DNA from: Pseudomonadota bacterium
GTDB taxonomy: Bacteria; Pseudomonadota; Alphaproteobacteria; Rhizobiales; Hyphomicrobiaceae
Direction of reading: 5' to 3'
Length of the DNA stretch: 11,676 nt
Assembly: GCA_003242645.1 (NCBI GenBank)
Contig: QGVC01000085.1
Location: forward strand, 1 to 11,676
Shown here: piece after piece, positions 6,073 to 11,676 of the stretch
Numbering within the stretch: the stretch's first letter is position 1
Layout of the letters: each line of letters opens with the position of its first letter
Made by a program: the position numbers and the translations under genes
The notes under the pieces: generated by a model
Told to the model about the DNA's origin: nothing
Database searches by the model: none
Seen by the model: only the letters and a program-made list of their open reading frames with translations

Positions 6073-6100
6073 GGAACTCATGCTCACGGCTTCCCGTTCC
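6073..6100. promoter_or_regulatory. Symmetrical, potentially bidirectional EcfG promoter (hsp20 side)
   Basis: The plus strand reads a perfect GGAAC-N17-CGTT (6073-6098). The minus strand reads GGAAC-N17-AGTT (6075-6100) because the site is bounded by GGAAC and GTTCC. The minus reading is correctly spaced for hsp20; the plus reading is about 160 bases from the DUF378 gene. Confidence 0.65.
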
Positions 6101-6197
6101 GGGGCTGCTTCCGAGGTTCAGAGGCGGGGGAAGACCCCAGAATGAGCGCAGCTTTCGTGCTCAGGGTTCCCAGTCGTGCGCCAACGGAGTAGCGCGG

Positions 6198-6225
6198 GGA
6201 ACTCAGGGGTCGATGCGTACGTTCC
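6198..6225. promoter_or_regulatory. Symmetrical EcfG promoter (DUF378 side)
   Basis: The plus strand reads a perfect GGAAC-N17-CGTT (6198-6223), ending 35 bases before the DUF378 ATG. The minus strand reads GGAAC-N17-AGTT (6200-6225). It has the same 28-bp GGAAC...GTTCC layout as the site at 6073-6100. Confidence 0.75.
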
Positions 6226-6257
6226 CCAGAGAGAAGGATCTGCGCGAGGAGAGATCG

Positions 6258-6494
6258 ATGAAAGCTCTGAACCTCATCACGCTAATTTTGATCATCATAG
6301 GCGGGTTGAACTGGGGTCTGGTGGGCCTGTTCGACTACAACCTCGTTGAGGCGATCTTCGGCAGCTTTGCGCGCCTAATCTACGTCATTGTCGGCCTGTC
6401 GGCCCTATATCAGCTTGTGCCGTTATCGCAGGCGTTCTCGACCGATGAGGTGGCCGCCGAGCGCGGGATGCGCCGCGACCGTCTCGGTGAATGA
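6258..6494 (+). CDS. DUF378 family small inner-membrane protein (YuzA-like)
   Basis: The protein has 78 residues. The family motif NLITLILIIIGGLNWGLVGL opens the chain, with the conserved GGLNWGL-GLF run and the first membrane helix at about 5-25. After a short loop (DYNLVEAIFG) a second helix runs from about 38 to 57 (ARLIYVIVGLSALYQLVPL). A polar, charged tail (61-78) follows. The function of DUF378 is unknown. The ATG at 6258 has GGAGAG 6 bases upstream. A perfect EcfG promoter ends 35 bases before it, so it is most likely induced together with divergent hsp20. Confidence 0.9.
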   Translation: MKALNLITLILIIIGGLNWGLVGLFDYNLVEAIFGSFARLIYVIVGLSALYQLVPLSQAFSTDEVAAERGMRRDRLGE

Positions 6495-6608
6495 CGTTCA
6501 GGTTAAAATTCGCGCAGCCAGATTGGCCGGTCCCCGGCGCCTCGTTAGGGCGTCGATGGCCGGCAGGCTGGCGCAGGCCGAATGGAGCTGCCAAGCCGCC
6601 AGTTAAAG

Positions 6609-6637
6609 CTTATGGTTAACTCCCTTATGGTTAACTC
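6609..6637. repeat. Two tandem 14-base direct repeats in an AT-rich spacer
   Basis: CTTATGGTTAACTC occurs at 6609-6622 and again at 6624-6637 (period 15). A third, inverted partial copy of the core ATGGTTA is at 6676-6682. They lie in the 281-base spacer between the convergent DUF378 and marR genes (6495-6775), which otherwise shows no gene or clear terminator. Confidence 0.8.
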
Positions 6638-6775
6638 TTGATGGCGTCGAGTGTGCAGCGTGGCGGACGAAAAAATAACCATTAATTGCTTCTGCCGAGC
6701 GGTCAGCTGGCGGCGATCCCGTGCGAGGGTTCATGCTGCCGCCTGAGTGGCCAAAGCACTTCGCCAGCCGGAAGT

Positions 6776-7222
6776 CTATTCCTCGCCAGACATCCGCTTT
6801 TCGCAGGCTTCCGTCAGGGCAATCAAAGCGTTCACGAAAGCGTCACGCTGCCGCGCCGGAATCATGCTCAAGATTTGCTCGTCCACGCGGTCGACAGCAG
6901 GCCTTACCTGAGCGAGCTTATTCCGGCCGGAGCGGGTGAGCTTGACCGAGTAGGCACGACGGTCTGTCGTGCTCCTACGGCGGACAACAAAGCCCTTGGC
7001 CAGAATACGCTGCACGACCTCCGAGAGCGTGGACCGGTCAATGCCTGTGTGCTTGGTCAGCTCGGCCTGGGATGCTCCCTCAAGGCCGTCCAGTGCTGCC
7101 AGGACCGCGAACTGTCGAGGAGTCATTATCTGGATTTCGTTCTCGAACATGTTCGACGCGCACTGCATTGCCCGATACAGCAAGTGCAGGACGGAGCGGT
7201 TCAAGCTTTTCTCTTGTGCCAT
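6776..7222 (-). CDS. MarR family transcriptional regulator
   Basis: The protein has 148 residues with the MarR layout: N-terminal dimer helix (1-30), winged helix-turn-helix (about 34-98, with SQAELTKHTGIDRSTLSEVV and recognition helix 62-74), a wing with the conserved DRRAYSVKLT, and C-terminal dimer helices (99-143). C21 and C140 could in principle sense oxidation, but this is speculation. Family members repress nearby genes and respond to phenolics or oxidants. It lies 54 bases after ligD on the same strand, so it may be co-transcribed with ku-ligD. An EcfG-like motif of its own (7260-7285) lies in the ligD end. No strong ribosome binding site precedes the ATG at 7222. The target is unknown. 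Confidence 0.9.
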   Translation of the reverse strand: MAQEKSLNRSVLHLLYRAMQCASNMFENEIQIMTPRQFAVLAALDGLEGASQAELTKHTGIDRSTLSEVVQRILAKGFVVRRRSTTDRRAYSVKLTRSGRNKLAQVRPAVDRVDEQILSMIPARQRDAFVNALIALTEACEKRMSGEE

Positions 7223-7259
7223 ATCTACTGAACACCACTAATCATTTGCTGTCGGAGAA

Positions 7260-7285
7260 AACCCACGGACGTTTGGTCAGGTTCC
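7260..7285 (-). promoter_or_regulatory. Possible EcfG-type promoter of marR inside the ligD 3' end
   Basis: On the minus strand this is GGAAC, 17 bases, GGTT (one mismatch in the -10). It overlaps the last codons of ligD and ends 37 bases before the marR ATG, a spacing shared with the better motifs. Confidence 0.45.
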
Positions 7286-9775
7286 CGTTCTACTTGCCTT
7301 GTGGTCGGAAGAAGTTCGCGCCCGCCGGCGAGACACACGGGCGGTTGTTCCATCCGGGATCTGCGTGGGGAGCTGCTGTCTGACCTTCGCAAGCCCAGCC
7401 CACGGATCGCTATCCAAATGGCGGAGCCTGGCAGGGAGGTTCGACAGCGTATAATGAGCTGGTCCGATTTCCGGACTGAGCTCCTCCCATTCGATCGGTG
7501 TCGACACAGGAGCGGAAGCGCGCGCCCTGGTCGAATAAGGTGCGACGGCTGTGGCCCCGCGGCTGTTTCGCAAATAGTCAATGAAAACCCTTCCGTCTCG
7601 GCTTCGCATGGCGAGCGACGCGGTAAGACGATCAGGGTTCTGCCGGGCCATATCCTCCGCTACACCTTGCGAAAAGCTTTTCACCGAATCCCAATCCGCC
7701 GGCGGATTGAGCGGAACAACGACATGCAGCCCCTTGCCGCCTGTCGTCTTTATAAAACTTAGGAGGCCACGCTCCTGTAACAAGTCCCGCAGGTCAACCG
7801 CGGTGTCGATCACATCGTTCCATGTGGCGCCGGGTCCGGGGTCGAGATCGAAAATCATCCGGTCGGCGCGTTCCATGTCATCGATCGTGCTGCCCCACGG
7901 ATGGATTTCCAGGACGCTCGATTGGACGAGTGCGATCAATCCGTCGAGGTCCTCAATATAAAGAATTTCTTCATCATCGCTCGAACGGATCCGGCGGATG
8001 CTCGGGTCCATCCCAGCCCAGGCGTGCTTTTGGAAAAAGCAGGATTCCCCTATGCCCTCCGGACACCGCAAGAGGCTAAGCGGCCGGCGTACGATGTGAG
8101 GGCCGATCCACGGCCAGATGTCGGCGTAATACTCGGCAAGGCCAAGCTTTGTGATCCCCACGTCCGGCCATAAGAGACGCTCGGGGTGGGTGAGCTTGCT
8201 TTCGTCAAACTCGCGGACCATATCAATAGAATTAATTGGCTCCGGGCGCTCGGCTGTGACCTCCTCGGCTGGTTTATCTTCGCGCAAACCGGCGTAGGAG
8301 GCTTGCCTTACCAGGCCAGCCCGCGTCCATGCCCGAAAATCGACCTCGACCACAACCTTCGGCTCGACCCAGCGAATTCCCCGGCGGCGCTCCTCCTCGG
8401 GCATTTTGTCGAGAGGTGGGTCCTTGCGCCGCAGCGGCTCGAGGCGCTCGTAAAGGTCTTGGGCAGTCTCCTGCGTGAAACCTGTTCCGACGCGGCCGCG
8501 GTAGCGCAATTTACCGTCTTCGTAATCTCCAATGGCGATCGAGCCCACGGCCTTTCGCGCCGTCGTCGACGGAGCGTAGCCGATAACCACGAACTCCTGC
8601 CGCAGAATGCATTTCGACTTGATCCAATCGGCTACACGGCCGGAGCGATAAGGTGCGTCGATCCGTTTGGAGATGATGCCTTCTAGCCCCATGCGGCAGA
8701 CATGCTTGAGCATCGTGGCGCCGTCAGTCTCAAAGTGCTCACTGAGGCGGATCGGGCTTCCTTCAGGCAGCCCTGCAAGCACGTCAGCGAGCTGTTTTTT
8801 TCGAGCGCCAAGCGGCTCGTTACGCAAATCTTTCCCATCACGGAAAAGGAGGTCGAAGGCGTAATACCTGAGCTTGTCGAGCTCGCCGGCTTTGAGCGCT
8901 GCCTGCAAGGCCGCGAAATTGGGCGCACCCTGCGCTTCCTCAACCACAAGCTCGCCGTCAATGATGGCGGAGCGCGCGGCGATCCGGCGAAAGGCATTGG
9001 GCAGAGAGCCGAAGCGGTTGGTCCAGTCGAGACCCTTTCGGGTTAGCAGCTGGATGTGATCCCCACTCTTGCGTGCCTGAAGGCGGTAGCCGTCGAATTT
9101 GATTTCGTGGACCCACCTGCCGCCTCGGGGCGGCTTATCCGCGAGCTTTGCGAGGCAGGGCTCGATGAAGGCCGGCAAATCGGGGTTGTCACTTGCGCTT
9201 TCGACGGAGACTTCTTCGATCGTCTTGCCACTGAGAACTGAAGCCGGTTGCTCTTCGAGCACATCCGGATCGTCAGGCCCCCGCGCCGCGTCATCCGCTG
9301 ACTTGATCAGCAACCAGCCTTCCTGCCGCTGTCCAGCCTTCTGCCGCATGCGGACAAGGTGCCAGCGGCCCTGGAGCTTCTTGCCATTGAGAGTGAAATC
9401 GAGGTGACCTTTTTCGAGCCCTTTATGAGGATCACCTTCCGGTTCCCAAGTGCCGCGATCCCAGACGATCACCGTGCCGGCGCCGTACTCTCCTTCGGGA
9501 ATGTTGCCTTCGAACGTTCCATACTCCAACGGATGATCCTCGACGCGCACTGCGAGACGCTTTTCACCGGGCACAAGACTGGGACCTTTTGTGACGGCCC
9601 AGCTCTTCAGCACTCCATCGAGCTCAAGCCTCAAATCATAATGCAATCGCCGTGCCGCATGCTTTTGCACGACGAACTGTAACCCTCCTTTTGATTTCTT
9701 GCGCCTTCCGCCCGCGGGCTCCGGTGTTTTGGTGAAATCCCGTTTGACCGCGTAGTTTCGCAAGCGAGCGCTCAC
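7277..9775 (-). CDS. ligD: Multifunctional non-homologous end-joining ligase LigD
   Basis: The protein has 832 residues and performs end processing, gap filling and ATP-dependent sealing of double-strand breaks with Ku. Domain order is phosphoesterase-ligase-polymerase, as in Pseudomonas and rhizobia (mycobacteria have polymerase first). Residues 32-165 are the 3'-phosphoesterase (H45-Y-D47-L-R49, H81, FEGNIPEGEYGAGTV). Residues 203-500 are the ligase: nucleotidyl lysine K226 in EIKFDGYR, YYAFDLL (304-310), EGIISKR (365-371), WIKSKC (384-389). Residues 520-800 are the primase-polymerase: D643 and D645 in FDLDPGPG, H684 in GGKGLHVVVPL, D733 in FIDYLRN. All key residues are present. A basic tail (810-832) follows. 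The GTG start overlaps the ku stop by four bases (GTGA), so the two are translationally coupled. Confidence 0.97.
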   Translation of the reverse strand: MSARLRNYAVKRDFTKTPEPAGGRRKKSKGGLQFVVQKHAARRLHYDLRLELDGVLKSWAVTKGPSLVPGEKRLAVRVEDHPLEYGTFEGNIPEGEYGAGTVIVWDRGTWEPEGDPHKGLEKGHLDFTLNGKKLQGRWHLVRMRQKAGQRQEGWLLIKSADDAARGPDDPDVLEEQPASVLSGKTIEEVSVESASDNPDLPAFIEPCLAKLADKPPRGGRWVHEIKFDGYRLQARKSGDHIQLLTRKGLDWTNRFGSLPNAFRRIAARSAIIDGELVVEEAQGAPNFAALQAALKAGELDKLRYYAFDLLFRDGKDLRNEPLGARKKQLADVLAGLPEGSPIRLSEHFETDGATMLKHVCRMGLEGIISKRIDAPYRSGRVADWIKSKCILRQEFVVIGYAPSTTARKAVGSIAIGDYEDGKLRYRGRVGTGFTQETAQDLYERLEPLRRKDPPLDKMPEEERRRGIRWVEPKVVVEVDFRAWTRAGLVRQASYAGLREDKPAEEVTAERPEPINSIDMVREFDESKLTHPERLLWPDVGITKLGLAEYYADIWPWIGPHIVRRPLSLLRCPEGIGESCFFQKHAWAGMDPSIRRIRSSDDEEILYIEDLDGLIALVQSSVLEIHPWGSTIDDMERADRMIFDLDPGPGATWNDVIDTAVDLRDLLQERGLLSFIKTTGGKGLHVVVPLNPPADWDSVKSFSQGVAEDMARQNPDRLTASLAMRSRDGRVFIDYLRNSRGATAVAPYSTRARASAPVSTPIEWEELSPEIGPAHYTLSNLPARLRHLDSDPWAGLAKVRQQLPTQIPDGTTARVSRRRARTSSDHKASRTGT

Positions 9776-10650
9776 GAAGCCCTCCTTGCGGCCGCCCTGC
9801 TAGAGGCACGCCGGCGCGCAGTTCCAGCTCCAGTAGCTTCGGCGGCAGCGCGCCGGGTCCGGCGAGGCGGCGGCGCCAGCTCCCGCTCAAGGCTGCGACG
9901 CAAGGCTTCCATGAGGTTGGCCGTCGGTCGTGGCCTGGGGGCTTCCGGAATGTGAATGGGCTGGCCAGCGCGTTTTGCCTCGATAAGCTCCTTGAGCGCC
10001 AGCTCGTAGCGATCCTCGAATTTGCTCGGGTCGAAATGCGCTGATTTGCGCTCAATAATATCCTTGGCGATCGCCAGCATTTCCTCGGGCAGCTCCATAT
10101 CGGGAATGGTGTCGAAATACGCTGCCTCGTTGCGCACCTCGTTGGCGTTCCGCAGCGTCGTGGCAAGGAGACCTTTGCCGCGTGGCTCGATCAGCAGCAG
10201 GCGCTCACGTCGCGACATGACGATGCGCGCGATCCCTGCCATCTGCTTCTCACGCATCGCTTCGCGGATAACGAGAAATGCATCCTCTCCGACCTTGCCG
10301 TCAGGGGCTAAGTAGTAGGGCGCATCGAGATAGATTCCGTCGACCTCGTCTCGGGGCACGAAATTGTCGATGTCGATTGTGTGAGTGCTTTCAATCTTAA
10401 CCGCGTCGATCTCTTCGTCCTCGATGAACACATAGCTGTTCTTGCTGATCTCGTATCCGCGGACGCGGTCCTCCGGCTCGACAGGCTCACCTGTTTCGCT
10501 ATCCACGACGAGGTATCGCGTCCGATCTCCCGTTTTGCGGTTCATGATGTGGAAGGAAATCCGCTGGCGGGTGCTTGTGGCAGGATAAAGGGCGACGGGG
10601 CACGACACGAGCGAAAGCTTGAGGAATCCTTTCCAAGTCGGTCTCGGCAT
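9772..10650 (-). CDS. ku: Non-homologous end-joining protein Ku
   Basis: The 292-residue homodimeric DNA-end binding protein recruits LigD to breaks. The Ku core opens with RPTWKGFLKLSLVSCPVALY and spans about 1-225 with the beta-barrel and bridge (VRGYEISKNSYVFIEDEEID, then AREKQ-like AMREKQMAGIARIV, then FDTIPDMELPEEMLAIA and the helix YELALKELIEAKRAG). Residues 262-292 form an Arg/Ala-rich tail (RRTRRAAAEA, RRRASSRAAARRAS); such basic tails bind DNA in other bacterial Ku proteins. The ATG at 10650 has AGGAG 8 bases upstream. It is the first gene of ku-ligD. I see no good EcfG promoter directly ahead; a poor match (GGACC-N16-CGTT, 10727-10751) is the nearest. Read-through from the KGG gene promoter is possible. 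Confidence 0.96.
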   Translation of the reverse strand: MPRPTWKGFLKLSLVSCPVALYPATSTRQRISFHIMNRKTGDRTRYLVVDSETGEPVEPEDRVRGYEISKNSYVFIEDEEIDAVKIESTHTIDIDNFVPRDEVDGIYLDAPYYLAPDGKVGEDAFLVIREAMREKQMAGIARIVMSRRERLLLIEPRGKGLLATTLRNANEVRNEAAYFDTIPDMELPEEMLAIAKDIIERKSAHFDPSKFEDRYELALKELIEAKRAGQPIHIPEAPRPRPTANLMEALRRSLERELAPPPRRTRRAAAEATGAGTARRRASSRAAARRAS

Positions 10651-10735
10651 TTGGCGATCTCCTGGCGTAATTGGTTTGGTGCGCCGGAGTCACCGCCCAT
10701 TTTCGGGCTACAGGACGCAACGCCCCAACGTCGTG

Positions 10736-10900
10736 TTAGTCTTTCTGGTCCGGCGGTGATTTCCCGGGCTCGCCAGTGGGGTCTCGTTCGGGACCACCTG
10801 GCTGGCGCGTCGGATCGATCTGTGGCGGAACTGGGCTTGGTTCCGGCACCCGGTCTGGTAGTTCGCCTGGCTTTGGCGGATTGGGCCTTGGCTGTGGCAA
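10736..10900 (-). CDS. Possible small proline-rich protein, TTG start
   Basis: A 54-residue frame reads LPQPRPNPPKPGELPDRVPE through PPQIDPTRQPGGPERDPTGE to SPPDQKD and a TAA stop. About a third of the residues are proline and the rest mostly charged. The start TTG at 10900 has GGAG 7 bases upstream; the only other upstream codon is a stop. Proline-rich short proteins of this kind are frequent but poorly annotated in Rhizobiales. It lies between the KGG gene and ku on the same strand. The biased composition and fitted ribosome binding site favour a real gene over chance, but the unusual start lowers confidence. Function unknown. Confidence 0.45.
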   Translation of the reverse strand: MPQPRPNPPKPGELPDRVPEPSPVPPQIDPTRQPGGPERDPTGEPGKSPPDQKD

Positions 10901-10958
10901 CGCCTATCTCCATGAGTATTTATCCGGCCCAACTTTCGCGCTGCCACCCCAAGCGCTT

Positions 10959-11369
10959 TCAGCGTGACCGGCGTTCACCGCCTTTGCGTCCAGCCTCCGC
11001 TGCGAGAACGCGGTTCTGTGAGAAGCTCCGCTTTTCCGGAGGTACGCTTTCGCCACCCTTGCGACCGGCGTACGCGGCCAGCTGCGGGTTTTGGGAAAAA
11101 CTCCGCTTTTCGGGGGGTACGCTTTCGCCGCCTTTGCGCCCCGCATCCGCAGCCAATTGGGGGTTTTGTGAGAAGCTTCGTTTCTCCGGTGGAACGCTAG
11201 CGCCGCCTTTGCGACCGGCCAGGGCGGCCAGCTGCGGGTTCTGAGCGAAGCTGCGTTTGGCGGCCGGAACGCTCTCGCCGCCCTTACGCGCGATATCGCG
11301 CTGTCGCGCAGGGTCCATCGAGGCGAAGCCGCGCTCCGAGGCTTGCGATTGTTCCTTCGTTTCGGCCAT
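10959..11369 (-). CDS. KGG-repeat general stress protein (con-10/GsiB-like)
   Basis: This hydrophilic 136-residue protein opens with GFASMDPARQRDIARKGG, the hallmark of stress-induced KGG proteins. Five KGG motifs fall at residues 29-31, 54-56, 79-81, 104-106 and 129-131, exactly 25 residues apart, each followed by a unit of the type (E/A)SVPPEKRSFSQNPQLAA-AGR. It is rich in Arg, Lys, Gln, Ser and Gly with no hydrophobic core, as expected for a disordered, hydrophilin-like protectant. KGG proteins are known targets of general stress regulons (Bacillus GsiB, several Alphaproteobacteria). The ATG at 11369 has GGAGG 8 bases upstream and an EcfG-like promoter (11407-11431) about 38 bases before it. 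Confidence 0.92.
   Translation of the reverse strand: MAETKEQSQASERGFASMDPARQRDIARKGGESVPAAKRSFAQNPQLAALAGRKGGASVPPEKRSFSQNPQLAADAGRKGGESVPPEKRSFSQNPQLAAYAGRKGGESVPPEKRSFSQNRVLAAEAGRKGGERRSR
10977..11285 (-). repeat. In-frame tandem repeats of 75 bases within the KGG gene
   Basis: Four consecutive 75-base units, each encoding one 25-residue KGG repeat, plus a final KGG. The middle two units are nearly identical at the protein level while their codons differ somewhat, so the array is not from a very recent duplication. Confidence 0.8.
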
Positions 11370-11406
11370 GGAAGATGCCTCCAGGCGATAATTCGCTTAA
11401 GGGAAG

Positions 11407-11431
11407 AACCGCCGCCGTAATCCGTGGTTCC
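11407..11431 (-). promoter_or_regulatory. Probable EcfG-type promoter of the KGG-repeat gene (one mismatch)
   Basis: On the minus strand this is GGAAC, 16 bases, GGTT. The -10 ends 37 bases before the ATG. The 243-base divergent region 11370-11612 also holds the plus-strand promoter at 11557-11581 and no gene that I can see. Confidence 0.6.
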
Positions 11432-11556
11432 GTTTTATTCCAGCTTGAGCGTTACCTTGGGCAACGGGTCGGTCGGCCAGGAACCTTCCTAAGAGCGGCC
11501 CAGGCTTGAAGTTGGCATCTTGAACGAGAACTGAGGCTGAGCCCAAAGTTGCTAAG

Positions 11557-11581
11557 GGAACGTCGGCGCTGGGTGGGCGTT
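11557..11581 (+). promoter_or_regulatory. EcfG-type promoter of the gene at the right edge
   Basis: Perfect GGAAC, 16 bases, CGTT on the plus strand, ending 31 bases before the ATG at 11613. Confidence 0.7.
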
Positions 11582-11612
11582 GCCTCTGAAAGCTCGCGGA
11601 AAAGAGTTGCCG

Positions 11613-11676
11613 ATGAAGGTCAAGGAAAAGACGCCAGCCGACCGGCCGAAGCGCTCCAACAAGGATCTGAAAAAAG
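11613..11676 (+). CDS. Start of an unrecognised gene, cut by the window edge
   Basis: ATG at 11613 opens MKVKEKTPADRPKRSNKDLK, very basic and hydrophilic, and runs off the window after 21 codons. An AAGAG stretch about 7 bases upstream is a modest ribosome binding site; a TTG two codons earlier is an alternative start. I recognise no family from this fragment. The perfect EcfG promoter just upstream suggests another general-stress gene. Confidence 0.5.
   Translation, partial: MKVKEKTPADRPKRSNKDLKK

Noticed and set aside
5990..6100. ROSE-type RNA thermometer in the hsp20 leader
   Set aside because: The predicted leader from the EcfG-like promoter is only about 30 bases and lacks the conserved anti-Shine-Dalgarno stem of ROSE elements.
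6601..6640. CtrA binding site suggested by TTAA pairs
   Set aside because: The spacings between TTAA elements (9 and 11 bases) do not match the TTAA-N7-TTAA consensus.
10381..11244. Plus-strand 287-residue frame with repeated SGGTLSPPLRPA-like units
   Set aside because: The repeats are only the reverse strand of the 75-base units of the KGG gene, and the frame runs across ku and the promoter-free spacer without a ribosome binding site.
10977..11285. CRISPR array suggested by regular repeats
   Set aside because: The 75-base units are contiguous, in frame and encode a known repeat protein; there are no unique spacers.

Overview
The window looks like part of an alphaproteobacterial chromosome, most likely from the Rhizobiales (Bradyrhizobium, Methylobacterium or a relative). 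The DNA is GC-rich. It carries the PhyR-NepR-EcfG general stress response switch, which is specific to Alphaproteobacteria, and a Ku/LigD end-joining pair typical of soil and plant-associated members. I could run no database search, so family names come from reading the translations.

Layout. Positions 1-1362 (+) hold the C-terminal remnant of an ABC-transporter ATPase, overlapped by a HlyD/DevB-type membrane fusion protein, closed by a terminator. Positions 1439-2611 (-) hold a DUF892/YciF ferritin-like protein and an exported PRC-barrel protein. A divergent two-helix membrane protein (2862-3383, +) converges on the nepR-ecfG operon (3393-4176, -), and phyR (4367-5158, +) is divergent from that operon. 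Then come a 62-residue membrane protein (5264-5452, +), a small heat shock protein (5580-6038, -) divergent from a DUF378 membrane protein (6258-6494, +), and a minus-strand block of a KGG-repeat stress protein, a short proline-rich ORF, ku, ligD and marR (11369 down to 6776). A gene of unknown function starts at 11613 and leaves the window.

What ties it together. EcfG-type promoters (GGAAC, 16-17 bases, CGTT) recur in front of these genes in the right orientation. Six copies are perfect: 2648-2673 (-), 2737-2762 (+), 4223-4247 (-), 6073-6098 (+), 6198-6223 (+) and 11557-11581 (+). One-mismatch copies precede the DUF892 gene, hsp20, the KGG gene and marR. In most cases the -10 element ends about 30-50 bases before the start codon. 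The master switch therefore sits amid much of its probable regulon: protein, envelope and DNA protection plus double-strand break repair. In the known mechanism stress phosphorylates PhyR, PhyR-P binds the anti-sigma factor NepR, and free EcfG turns on GGAAC promoters, including the one for nepR-ecfG. The cognate histidine kinase is not in the window.

No tRNA, rRNA, CRISPR array, insertion sequence or phage integration module was seen.
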